From Serilophus lunatus (taxonomy: Eukaryota > Chordata > Aves > Passeriformes > Eurylaimidae), in assembly GCA_013399895.1 (NCBI GenBank), contig VXBA01011249.1, positions 1,203,252 through 1,267,251 of the forward strand: a DNA stretch of 64,000 nt, read 5' to 3'. Every line of letters begins with the position of its first letter. Position 1 is the stretch's first letter. The position numbers and the translations under genes are program-made. The notes under the pieces were generated by a model. The model ran no database searches. It was not told the DNA's origin and was given only the letters and a program-made list of their open reading frames with translations. Positions 35,201-47,900 of this stretch are shown in pieces.

Positions 35201-37830
35201 GTTTTTCCCCCTCACACTGGCTTCATCAAACACCTCCATGCATGAAGTGCTGTTTACTGTGGCAGTGCTGAGGACTAAAACTTTGATTCTGAGTATTTAA
35301 CGACTGCTATTACTGAAACAACACTGTGTTTCCTTAATGTGCTTAGAGCAGGGGCTGTTTTTTCAAGTTATCCCTGCACTGAATCATTTGTTTGCCCTCT
35401 TCTATAATGTTCCTCTCTGTCTGAGATATCAGCAAGGATCTAAGAATATTAGGCTGTGTCACCATGTCCTTTACCTCCAACAGTTAAAAAATATTTTACT
35501 CTTGTTTTAGGTTAATTTCTGTAGTTTGTAAATAGTGTCCAAATTTTCAGTGTCAAACTGGAAATTCACATCAAATTTCCTCATTGGTGGGTCCCCAGTT
35601 TGTGGTTACAAGGGAGACATATAGCACTGATCCACGAAAAAGTGAAAAATATTTCTTCTCTGTGTCCTTTAGGTTGGTTGTTTGTTTTATGACTTCCTGA
35701 ATCTGTCTTTGTGTCAGCACCTTTTCCCTTTATTTATGTATTAGTTTCTTTGGGAACATCATTCTGAGCACATCAGTGCATAAGTCAGTATTTCCACCAC
35801 CGTTTTCTGCATCAAGCCAAAGAACTTGGTATGACTTAGTGAAGTCTAATTTAATCTGCAGGCCTCCCAAAAAAGGCCAGTGAGAATTTAGATGAAGGGC
35901 AATACAGGTTTCTGACACATCGTAATACTGCAGCAGCTTTTAAACCACTATTAGTAGTTTTGATCAAAATCCTGTAGGATTTTTGTCATCCATTTCAATA
36001 GGCCAGGCTCTTTCTGACTTATTTTTTATTTTTGTAATTTATCTTAATTAATTGTAGGTATGGCAGAGCTCTCTTTTCATAGCTTGGTCCCACAGCCCTC
36101 ACAAAAGCATAGGATTTCTTTAGTAACAGTCCAGCACCTTCTTACTTGCAGAAGTGCTGTTGGAGTGTTTTAGCCATTTCTGGATAATACCATGCCATAT
36201 AAGAGTAATGGAAAAATATTACAACAAATTTCTCCTTCTGTGATGAAAATGCTGTCCATCTGGATGGAGTAAATGATCTTAAGACTTCAATATCAAACCC
36301 TAATCCCATCGTACTTCTTTTCCATACTGGTGCTGTTCTGGTTTTCAGTTTGTAGCTGTTATATTTTTTAATGAAGAATCAGTAGTGTAAAGCGCTATTG
36401 GACAAAATTGATTTCTCACTGCTCAAGTATTTGAGGTTTTATTAATGAGATTGGTAAAATCAGGTGATTTTGTAAATAACCTTACCTCTGTGCACTCCCC
36501 TCTCACTTCCCCAAAAAAACCCCAAAATAAAAGACTGTCACACTTGTCTCTCTTGCATTTTGGATGCTCTTTAACTGAATGTTTTAAATTAAAAATTGGA
36601 TGCCCTGCATTTAATGTTTTGCCTTTGTGGACACAAGGTGATATTGTTTCCACTCTTTATTGTGTAGTAGTGCCACAAAACCCAGATAACTCTCTATTTT
36701 GCGACCTATTTCATATATGTTTCTATAAAAGTTAAGGAAACTTCCAGTTCATTTTTTGCCACTGAAGTTTTTATGTTTATTGCATGTTATCAATACATAC
36801 AATTTTTTAATTACTCTTTTAAAATTTTTTTAGGTGTTTTGCCCAGCCTGTTTCCACCTTCTGTGAAATTAGTGCTGATGCTAGGGAGACAACTGGAGAA
36901 ATAAGTTTCTATTTGATATTTTATTATTCTCTAGAAGATAGCATACTCTAAGTTTTCATTATTTTATACTTAGCAAATAAGGAGTAAGAAAGTTATTAAG
37001 GAGAAAAAAAATCTAAGTAAAAAGAGAATGGACACAGAATATAATTCCTATCCTTTCCGGTTTTACTAGTGTTAGGCTTTACACAAAGATAATATTTGCT
37101 ATATTTTCAGCTGTTAAACTATGATTGGAAGAAATGTTATTCTGAGAACTGCATAATGAAGAGTAAAGCCAGTTAAGCAATTTGTTCTACAGTTTTCATC
37201 ATATTCTTATTATCAGGTACAGTAAGAAGTCAAAATAAACCTAAAAGCTTCTGTTGAGAAAACTCCTCTTGCCTGACATCTCCCTCCTGGCCTACAGTGG
37301 TAACAATTGTCCTCTGGAAGAAATCTTTGCAATAAAGTATGAAGTTTTCTCCCATTATGAGCACAGTTTGTTTGAAGTCACATACAGTTGCACTTCACAC
37401 ATGTAAATGTGCTTAGTGCTTATTCGGTTTTGGAAATGTCGCTCTGGTTTCATACCAATAAAACTGTTCATTGCCCACTGGTGATTTTTAAAATGGACAC
37501 ATTTCAGCTCAGTGTGTTTTGTTCTTTCTGAAAAGAGAATATTTCCATTTTGCTCTCTTTACTCCTGAGAAGGGTGTTAACATGCTGGTTTGGCAATGAG
37601 TGTCACTAGCTAAATAAAATCTCTGTTTTCACAGTGAAATGGCCAAAGTTACAAAAAATCAAACAGGCATGTCAGTATGGAAATAGTTAAATAGGCTGTT
37701 TACTGGAATACTTCATCATGGGGGAAAAAATAACCAAAAATAACTGTTTTCCAAGACAGTCAGTGTTAGCCTTTCTGCCACTGCCTTCACTTCAGCAGGG
37801 CTGTGTGCCTGTGTTGGAAACGGTGGCTGA

Positions 37831-37856
37831 AGCTGGTGACTGGAGCTGGTGACTGG
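37831..37856 (+). repeat. Perfect 13-bp tandem pair
   Basis: AGCTGGTGACTGG is repeated twice head to tail, in a slightly GC-richer patch that continues to about 37900. Confidence 0.9.
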
Positions 37857-38181
37857 GGCTGCCAGCTGAAGTACATCCATGCTGCAGTGCAGGCCTTGGC
37901 AGATCATCTCTCTCTATGACTGGGCTTTTTAGGAACAATTCTAAATGCATTGGGTTCTGCCATGTGACCCCCCTGATCCCTCGGCTAGTAAGGGTTCTCC
38001 CCAGCACTTCAGGTAGCTGTGCCACTGACCATAACCAGTCTTTTGCACATCTAAAGGGTAGTTCTAGGTTTCAGGTTCTGAATTCAATTTTCAATGCCCT
38101 TACCGGTCAGAGTGAGGAGACGGAAAATTTGAAGCGTACTAGGAGATTTTCATGGCCATAGATATTTGTTCTGCTTCTTAC

Positions 38182-38196
38182 AAAAAAAAAAAAAAA
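38182..38196 (+). repeat. A15 run ending at the assembly gap
   Basis: 15 consecutive A bases lead directly into the run of N. The true homopolymer, or an inserted A-tailed sequence, may continue into the gap. Confidence 0.9.
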
Positions 38197-38232
38197 NNNN
38201 NNNNNNNNNNNNNNNNNNNNNNNNNNNNNNNN
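38197..38232. other. Assembly gap (36 N)
   Basis: 36 undetermined bases follow a poly-A run. The size is probably an estimate. The minus-strand frame that spans it (38107-38304) is not meaningful. Confidence 0.99.
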
Positions 38233-39776
38233 AAGATTGTGAGTGCAGCTTATCATGCTCTTTCCAGAACAGGATGAACAGAACTTATGACTGAATGTCA
38301 CCATGAATGAAAAAACACATTAAAACACTACCATTCTTCCCCCTCTCCCTTTCCCAATTTCCTTCATTCCTGCTTTGATTTTATTTTGTTTGAGGTTCTT
38401 TGGATTGCAAATAGTTTTGTTTGTTTTCATTACAAAATTACAAAACAAAACTCTAATTATACAGTTTGTCCAGTAAACAATTAAGAGACTAAATGTTTTT
38501 CTCTTGCTAGCTGGATAGTTATGTCTTGTCTGGCAAAACTGCAATTGCAATGTGTGTCTGTGTAGGAGGCTAAATCTGCTGTCAGGGGTTTGCAATGAGA
38601 GATACAGTATGTTCCTATGGCACTGACAGTGCCATTAAAAAGAAAAAGATTTTTGCTATAAATCTCTCCATAGGTTAGGAGATGCATTTAAAACCTCCTC
38701 AAAGTACCAAGTGTTAACATTTTGTGTAAAAAGTGGCCAAAAACCCCTCAGGAAAACACTCAAAATTAGTCCCAAACACTGTTTATTATGAAGGGATTAA
38801 AAATGTTTAACTTACTCCCATATAAACTAGCTCCAGTCAGGACACTTTGGAGTCAAATTGTACTGACTCATAAAGCCAAATACTCCAACATCATAAGTCA
38901 CAGCAAGAGCATGGGTTGTTCAGACCCCTGTGATCTTGTTATGGGGCCCTCAGTTTCACAGGAGCTTTTTGGTTCAGATTGACCCTGATTCGTCTGAAGG
39001 AAAAAGTACCCTTTCTCACTCGTACATTTGTTCCCATTTGTATGGAATATTCCGCAAGGAGGTTCACAGGCTTACATGGAGGGTAAAAAGGAGAAGAAAG
39101 AAATTAACACCTCTGAGTACTTGCTTCTAGGAAGCATCTCTATTGCAGCAAGTTCTAACTTGAATGAACTGTGCTGGCATTAAAATACATGAGAGTATCC
39201 AATGTTCTTCCAAAGTTTGAATTGTAAATCTGTCTTTTTTTATAGGCCCTTTTTATATGGAAATCTCTCCTCTGTATGAAGCGTTGTTGAAGCTGAGCCT
39301 TCTTCCAGAGTTCCCAGGTGTTAGTGAAGTATCTGCTGTGGGGCTGGGTCCACAACAGTGAATATGCTGTGCACAGTAAATTTTACCTTGTCTGCTTGTG
39401 GGCAAATAGGTCCCTGCAGAAAGTATAGGGAAAGTGAAGAGACTGAGCAAAATTTGTAGGAACTAAATAAACAGCTACAAAAAATAGGAAAGTTGATTAA
39501 TATATCTGCCTTTTATGTTTCTTCTTTTTAGAGCTTTGGTACCTACTTCTAGGGTGTAGGTACACCTATGTCAGATGGAGTCCATATAATGAAACTGATA
39601 TATATAAATATATTTTTTTTCCTCCTCTTTGAAGTCTATTTGTGTTACAATTAAATATCTTGCTCATGATCTTAAGAGAATGTGGTCCTGATAAAGTATT
39701 TTTGTTGCCTTAAGCCAAATTGTCCAGTATCTAGGAATGTGGAATAATTAGGAATAAATGTGAGTAAAAAAACTGG
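38233..39776. other. AT-rich stretch without a recognisable gene
   Basis: I see only short overlapping chance frames and AT-rich sequence up to the start of the CR1 copy at 39777. Confidence 0.55.
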
Positions 39777-40729
39777 GAATGACTTGGCTCCATCCTCAGC
39801 CAAGAGTTCCTCAACATCTTTGTTAACTACTTGGATGCAGGACTCAAAGGAAAGCTATGTAAGTTTGCCACAAACGCTAAATTGGGAGGAGCTGTTGCCT
39901 CCCTCGAGGGCAGGGAGGCCCTGCAGAGGCCTCCACAAATTAGAGGACTGGGCAATCACCAACTGTGTGAAGTTTAACAAGGGCAAGCGCTGGATGCTGC
40001 CTCTGCATGGGACAACCCTATCTGTGTGTGTAGATTAGGGAAGAGAGAGAGCAGCACTGTGGAAAGGGACCTGGGGGTCCCGGTCGATGGCAAGTTGAAT
40101 ATGAGTCAGCAGTGCCCTGGCAGCCAGGAGGGGCAGTCCTGTCCTGGGGGGCATCAGGCAAAGCATCACCAGCTGGTCAAGGGAGGGGATGGTCTCACTC
40201 TGCTCTGCACTGGTGTGGCCTTTCCTTGAGTGGGTAGTTTTGTGCATCACAGTATAAAAAAGACATCAGTCTATTAGAGAGTGTCCAGAGGAGGGAAACA
40301 AAGTGATGAAAAGCTTTGAGAGGAAGCTGTATGAGGAGTGGCTGAGGTCACTTGGTCTGTTCAGGCCGGAGGAGACTGATGGGAGACCTCAGTGATCTTC
40401 AACATCCTCTTGCAGGGAAGCAGAGAGGCAGACACTGTTCTCTTCTCTCTGGTGAAAGGAATCAAGGCAATAGCATGAAGCTGAGCTGGGGGATGTTTAG
40501 ACTGTATATCAGGAAAATGTTTTTTTATCCAGAGGATGGTTGGCCACCGGAAGAGGCTCCCCAGGGAAATGGTCACAGCACCAAGCCTGACAGAGTTCAA
40601 GAAGTGTTTGGACAATGCTCTCAGGTGTATTGTGTGACTCTTGGGGATGGTCCTGTGCAGGGCCAGGAGTTAGGACTTGATGATTCTAAAGCGTCTCTTC
40701 CAACTTAGCATATTCTATCATTCTATGAA
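39777..40729 (+). mobile_element. CR1 LINE, 5'-truncated, with broken reverse-transcriptase end
   Basis: The copy starts within the reverse-transcriptase region and ends with two CR1 octamers (ATTCTATC at 40712-40719, ATTCTATG at 40720-40727) after GGACTTGATGATTCTAAAGC-type 3' sequence. Broken frames read FLNIFVNYLDAGLKGKLCKF and, near 40065, ERDLGVPVDGKLNMSQQC, both typical of CR1. The catalytic FADD motif is replaced by FATN (39864-39875), so both aspartates are lost, and frameshifts interrupt the rest. The 3' untranslated part (CCAAGCCTGACAGAGTTCAA, 40580-40600) resembles the chicken CR1-B/C/D type that I remember. The copy is inactive. Confidence 0.9.
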
Positions 40730-41859
40730 TTGTAATTATTACCACTGCTTAGGACTAGGAGAGAAAGGTGGAAATGAGGTAGAAAGAATGCATATAGGGT
40801 GTAGAAACTGCATCCTCACATAGAGAACTGAAATTTCTACCCTGAAACCTGATACTGAGCTGTTTGTCATGCTAAATTAATCCATATTATAGAAGGATAG
40901 ATCTAAACTTTTGACATCCTACAATGCCTAGGGTGAGCTCCCCAAAATTAATTCATCATTTAAAGATGAAGAACAACTTTTCAAGTCACTAAACAACAAG
41001 CCAAGTCATAATATTGTTCTTATCACCTTCAGATGAGAAATCAACTAAAATACTTTTTACTCTTAATAGGAAAATCTTGATATTTGTCATGTCAGTGTGA
41101 TATTTTGGATGCACAGCTGTTATAAATTACAGTGATTTCATATATAGAAGAAGGGTATTATTTAAGATAGTGTAAATCATTGCCTTTTTAATAGACGGGG
41201 TTTTTTTCCTGCTGTTTGACAGTAAATTAGGGACAATAGGGATATTTGCTTTTGAGTCACTCTGCAAAGTAGCATTTGCCTCAACAAGTTTATCAGGCAG
41301 TGTCTGTTGATTCATGATTTAAGACAAAAAATGAAAGCAACGATACAAGAAAACAAACATACTTATATGATGCATGACAATTCTGCATGGTAATTGCAGA
41401 ATAGGCAAGGTAAGATAGAAAGCTAAATAGGAAATAAAACATGGAAATCCCCAAAGCTGAAGCCAGGAATTCAGAAAACAAGTAAGCATGTATCCTTCAC
41501 ATGATAATGTACCATATCCAACCGTGTGAGTCATACCCTCGTACAGTCGTATGAGGAATAGATGTCGCTGTAGAGCTTTTATTTGTTATTCTGATTTTGA
41601 TTCCACTGTGCTTTTATGGCATTAGGGTGAACAGATGAAAGGAAAATAAAGATGACGTTTCCTCAGGAAGTGACTTTTTTTCTCTCTTATGAAGGTGTCT
41701 GTCCATGTGTGTCCCACCCCTTCACCCCTTTTGATAATGCATACAAAGAAGCTTTGCTGTTTATGATTGAAGGAGAAAAAGTTTAGTCAGTCAGAAACAG
41801 TGGAAACACTAAGGATGTTCTAGTTGGAGGCTGTATTGTTATTTTAAAAGGAATGTCAG

Positions 41860-41925
41860 AAGGAAAATCCTGACCTCGTTGAGGTCAATGGCAAAATTAT
41901 GCTGACTTCATTAGGATTGCATCTT
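41860..41925. repeat. Possible old inverted-repeat element
   Basis: TGACCTC (41871-41877) and GAGGTCA (41881-41887) form a hairpin with a three-base loop. The surrounding AAAATCCTGACCTCGTTGAG and GGTCAATGGCAAAATT, then CTGACTTCATTAGGATT, recall the palindromic 'CCATTGACTTCAATGGG' elements that are common in reptile and bird DNA. The match is by memory and diverged. TGACCT-N5-AGGTCA could also act as an everted nuclear-receptor half-site pair. Confidence 0.35.
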
Positions 41926-41932
41926 GTAGTTA

Positions 41933-41951
41933 GGGGAGGAGGGGGGGAGGG
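41933..41951 (+). repeat. G-rich tract, possible G-quadruplex
   Basis: GGGGAGGAGGGGGGGAGGG has enough G runs with one- or two-base loops to fold as a G-quadruplex, if a long run supplies two of the strands. Confidence 0.6.
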
Positions 41952-44900
41952 TGAAGAGACAAGAAAGTCAGAGACCTTAGGTGTCTAGAGGAAACAAAAG
42001 ACTATGAGAGATAGAAATGTCCTACACAGGGCCACTACTTATTTCTTATGAGTAAGTAGGAAGCATTTAAGTGGCCACATTTTCTATGGTTTTTGGATTG
42101 AAAATCTGTAGTCAGAACATGTTACTGTTTTCTGCTAAGTGAATAATGTTTGAAGAAATATCGAACAACCAATCAACTCATAAAACAAGGGAGAAAGACT
42201 AAGCTTTTTTAGTTCAGCGTTAGTTTTTGTTAGTCTTATCAGAAGACAAGATAGTTGTAAAGTTAGGCATGGCAGCTATAATTGTAGGACATATTTTCTT
42301 CAGCCTTTAGCTCAAATTGATCTTCTTCAAAAAGGAAAAAGGTTTATTTACCGAGACTTGATAAAGACATGAAGCAAGTGATATTAATTATCTTCAGTCT
42401 TTAACTTTGTCCATATCTTCAGGAATCAGATCTTCCTGGGTGAGTGACAAGCTGGCTAGCTTAGAATAGCACAATAACAAATCAAAATTTCTGGTTTTAC
42501 AAAATTTTCATAGATTGCTTATTGGAAATATTCCAAAATATCTAAAAGTAAATGAAAATGATCTAGAGAGTTCCTTATCTTGCTTTCTCAAGATTGTCAG
42601 ATACAGATTATGAGAGTATGCTAATTTAAGGGTGTTTTGTCTTGGCAGTAAATCACTTGTTCCCTTTAATTTTCTTAATTGATGGTCTTACAAATGAAAC
42701 TCCTTTCTAGAAGAATATAGAGAACAGTTACTGAAATTCAGTTATATTCCTTTTGCATTTTACAAAATGGGAAAAAACTGCTTAACATTTAGACAGACTG
42801 AGAATTTCTTCTGATTAGTCAAAATGTGTTCTTGATTTTGCTGTGTGTTTATCCATATCTCTAGATTATGCTACCATGTAATGCCGTTGAATACTCCCTC
42901 TTGTAAAAGTACATTTTAATCTTCTCCCTACTTTTGATTTGTCTTTCATTCTTTCTGAACCTATGCAAAATAGAAATTTTAATGGGGAATAACTATACTT
43001 CATTGCAATTAAACACTCATGAAATTATTTATTTTTCTTCGCAGTTCAAGGCATTGCCCTTTCCAATCAAAAGGAGTGTGTTATGGCTTCTTTTTCTTAA
43101 GAAAACACAAAAATGTTTCTGAAATCATGTCATACAGTAGCATTAATTTTTTTTCTTGGATAGTAGGTTACAATACCTTGTGAATCAATAGCTAGAAGCT
43201 TTACTTCCTGGTACTTATTAATTCCTATGTTATTTGCTCCGGATTTAGCATCAATCTGACGAGTTATTGAGTCCTATTATCTTTGTTTCCCTAAACAGAA
43301 GTCTATAAAGCACAAAAAAATTGGTTTAAGAATTTTTTGTATTAAATTGTCATTTTAATCTCTTATAACCGCAGAAAACTGTACTTTGTATCAAAAAAAA
43401 TGCATATAATGTTTTTATTTTGTGAGATTTTTCCATCATAAAATGACACAATCAGAAAGTTACAAACTTTTCCGTGATATTTGCTCTAAGAAAAATCAAT
43501 AAAAAGTTCTTAAGAAATTTCTTGAAACTGACACAAAATTTTGTCTACGTCACCTAAGTAAAGTTATAGCAAGTTAAACACTTTGGATGTTTCAGAAATA
43601 TGTGTTGATTGGTGAACCTACCAAGAAAGGATTTACCTAAATGCTGTTCTCTCAACATGACAGTAGTAAATGACTCCTTTGTAGGAATGCTATTTTTTTA
43701 AAAAAAGCTGACACTCCATATATAATGATAATGAACTGTTAGAAAACCTTATGCTCACTATGAAGTTTAGATAAACAGTTAAAGCTTGTTAGCTGTTCAT
43801 GTCCTTTTGCCTGTTATAGACAGGAATATAAAGGAAGAGTTTATGTTTAGTTTGTAATTGTTTGTATAAAATATATGCTGCTGTACCTGCATTATAACCG
43901 TAGAACTGTCTTCCTCCTGTTCCTGAGCTGTGTGGAAATGCATGTAAGGCAGAAGAGTGGCTGTGAGCTTCCCATGAGATGCACCCAAATCTCTGGATCT
44001 GAATTCTGACCCTGTCACCTGCGTCAGGTACTTGTGTAAACACTGTCACTTTTTATTGAACAGAGTAGGAGAAATCTAGATATAGGGCTATATAAATGTA
44101 TGAACATATCCTTGTGGAGCAGAAAATCTAATTAAAAAATAAATGTTGAGTTCTTAAAGATTCTGGGGACAGAATGGAGGGGCATACAACTCTCTTGGGA
44201 TGTAGACTAAGTACTAATGATGCTATCAGAAAACATCTTTTGAGAAAATCATCAAGTGACTAGTAAAAACATAAAGAGAAAATTGCAGTGGAATGAAAAG
44301 CAGGATTTATCATATAAATCTGTCTTTCTCCAACATTTGCTCTTGTCATATTAATTTATAAAACATGAGGAAATTCTGTTTCTATATTCCATTTGCAGTT
44401 GTGTTTCCATACTCATTATGTTTATAGTATTAATAGGGAGAGGTATAACTTCCTTTTTAGAACTGTGAAGACTAGAATAAAGAGTAACAATGGTGCTTTA
44501 ATAACTCTTTACATTTTAAGGACCAGTTTTAAAGGGAGAACATACTATGAGAGCCAGATAAGAAACACAGTTTTCTTCCAGTGGGGAGGGATTTTCAAAT
44601 TTAGCCTCTAGACCCACTGCGAGAGAGTGCAAATCTTTACTACTTGAACATATTGAGACCAGGTGTGAGTCTGATCCTTCCTCTCTTGTGGGTCATACAA
44701 GTTTCTATTCACTGTTTGAACTTTCACAATGGTTGTCATCAAACTATTACTCCTCATTATTTCAGAGACCAGTCATTAAACAGACTGAAAGACATCAGAC
44801 TTGTAGCTTGCCCCACAATACATCTAAGTGGTAGCATTGCTGTCTTATAACTCTGGTAAAATTTATGTGGCTGTTCTCAGAGATAACAACAAATAGCAAC

Positions 44901-47900
44901 CTCTTTGTAGTGGCATGTGCTCTACTTGGTGTGGAGTTTCTAGTTTCCTCTTTAAAGGCAACAGCAGGATCTTCAGGTACCTCAGAAGAAGGGCATGGGA
45001 TGGGTTTTGGAGATAGTGTAATAGAAATGAAGTCATCTACATAACGGATCTTTTTTGATTTTTTTTAGTTGCAGGTGAAATAGTGAGCTTCTCTGACCAT
45101 ATGTTTTTCGCTGGAACATTACACAAGTATTTCATTAAAATACTGTGGGGAAATTTTTGGATAATATTTTTTGTGCTATTCTAGAGGAAAGCTCCAACAC
45201 TTTCCTTTTCCATCCCGCTTCAGGACCTTGGTCAGGATTTAACTTCTGTGGTTTTGTTAGAACTTCCTTTATTAGACCTTCTGTATAGTAATTTAAAAGT
45301 ATTAGATTAACACAGCCTGCAGCAAAGAGCAATCGTTATCCTTATGCACTGTAACATAACATAGGTACACTAGGAGTAGGTAAAGATATTTATCTCATTG
45401 TTTAGTTCCTAGGTAGCTGTGGTTCCATGATGAATTTTAACATGGCTAATTTGATTGAAATGAGAGCTATAGAACCTAATAACAATTTAACTTAAGCACA
45501 AGGCAGAAATGCACACAGTGCATCATGCATTATCTAAATAAACCCTCTCAGTTTTTTTCAACATTACCTTTCTTCTCTCTCACTCTCCCCCATGGATATC
45601 TAAAGCAGATAAAGGCAAGGAACACATAAACAATATTCTCCATAGTCATATCCGGAATAGGCTGTTCCATAACTGATAGCGTTTTCCCACTTTCCAAGAA
45701 TACTTTGTAAAAAATAGAGGGATTTGTCTTTCTGAACAGCACACAGATTGAAAAAAGGAAATATACTTTACCTTGAAAGAAAGAACTCTTATAAAAATCT
45801 TTGGCTGCTTTCGTACATTTTTTATAAACTTTTGATATTTTTGCTTAGTGTTTTAAACCTCTGACTCTCAAAACATTTTTGTTACTGAAATTCATTAACC
45901 TAATGTCAATAAACTCTTGCTTTTGGACGATATGTTCTTGATATTCTGCTGAAGGAAAAACTTACAGTAGAGTTTTCCTGCTAAGTTTGGGAGGCTGTTC
46001 TTTGTTAACCCTCATCAAGAAATGTTATGAGTGTTATGAAGTAACTTAATGTTTTTGAGGAGGAGTTTGCTCTTGCTAATCATCCTTTCTCTGAGTTTTT
46101 GTTCAGTTTAAAAATGACTGTTGATAGATTTTTCTGTGAAAAGTATATATCAATTCTTTGTTCTTCATAACAAGTAATGTAATGGAATTATGTTTAATTT
46201 ATATTTGAAAATAACCACCACAATGGCTCACAATTTCTAAAGTCTTAAAACATTTATTCCTTTTGAATTTTTTTACAATTTTATCTTATACCTATTAAAA
46301 AAATCACAGCAGTTTTACTGAATGGACTGCCTTGTCAGCTCAGAGAGCCTAACAGCTAACAAGACTCAGTTAAGTTTTCTTTTTAGCTCATTTTTCCTTT
46401 AATTCTTAAACACCACCAAGTTACCAAGGTCACCTATTGCTTTCTTCTGTCAGTCACTTGGGAGCAGTCAGTACATTGAATGGAACAGGCTGTAACAAGT
46501 CAAAGTGCAGATATATGCTGCAGATTTGTTTTAAGGTCAGGTTCAGTGACAAGCAACGCTGAGAGTCACTTCACAGCAGAATTTCTTCTGGTCCTGAAGA
46601 AAGTTTTGTTATCTTTTTCTTTTTGTCCCTGTTTTGGAAAACTGCATATAACAATTTCAGAATTTATTTTTTTTTTGCTGTAGAGAATGGCAGAAGTTTG
46701 CTACTTGGGCTTTAATTTCTTAGGCATAGCAGATAACCACCAGGCATGGCAGATAGATGTGACCCTTACTTCAGAGTCTCTCATCATAGTAAAGCCTATT
46801 TCAAAATTCTCATTCCTATTGAAAGAGCATTATCTTTTGTTGTATTCTATGATAATTATTTTCTGTTTCAAGTATACCAAGACAGAAAGCTTCTGAGACA
46901 TGAACTGTGAGAAATAGGTAAATTCCAGATAACAGCTGAATCTCATTTACATAAGAAATAAAATATTGTAAAGAGACACATTCAAAAAATGTGTCACAGC
47001 CAGAGAGAGAAGTGCTTGAATATTATGTCCTCCATATATGTCCTTATATTTTGAGCTAGCTAACTTTATTCCTAATATGTAATGCCCTATGTCTGATCCC
47101 CTGTATCTAATACTGCTTTACTCTGATTCTGCACTTGATTTTGTGGAGCAAACTTGTTTCTCAGCAAGTGTTATGTGTTCAAGAGATTCGGTAGAGTTGT
47201 TTCAGTATCTATGGAAAAAAATTACGGTTTTTGACCTCAGCCATGGCAGGCACAGCATGTTCTGTACTCCCATTAGACACAGCACCTTGCACTATCAAGC
47301 TCTTTAATGATATGCCTTTGTATCTTGGCATGACTTCTTTCTAAATGTGACTATCCAGTGGTACACTGGACGTCACAGTTGTCAGCCAGACAGTGTATTC
47401 TGACCACAAGGACTAAATATTAGCAGGTTGAAAAGTTTGGCTTTATAACCATGTGGTTTCTGATGCTCAGCTAAAAGATACTTTCAATAACATTTATGCC
47501 GAGGGCTTCCTGCAATTCCATAGTTAGAGTTCATCTTATTTTGATTGTGAGCTGGTCCATATGGAAAAAAAATCCCAAACCCCTGCATTAATAATCTGCT
47601 TTTTTCTTTTCAGGAGGATATATTTTACCATACCTGTATGTCATTTCCAGTAATTGAATTACTAGTAATCAAGGCAATTGAATTGCACTTGAATAAATAA
47701 AGGAAGAACCATTCTCATGTTCTCCCTCTTGGATTTACAATTTCAAAATTATGACAATATTTTTCTAATAAATACCTTAACTCATTCTAAAGCTGTCCCA
47801 CAAACATAGAATATTTAATTATTTTCTTAGATCTTCCCCTTTTAGAAAGAAAACTTTTTAAACTGCCAAGATTTGTAAAATGTGGAATGCCTGTAGCTGA

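Larger units (their letters stand above)
28627..38181. other. AT-rich stretch without a recognisable gene
   Basis: I recognise no gene or transposon in these 9.5 kb. They hold an 18-bp perfect tandem pair (29893-29928), a G/T tract (29700-29742), a three-arm inverted cluster (30448-30479), a C/A tract (32160-32207) and a 13-bp tandem pair (37831-37856). The minus-strand frame at 28821-29057 (78 codons) has balanced composition but no family resemblance. Confidence 0.55.
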
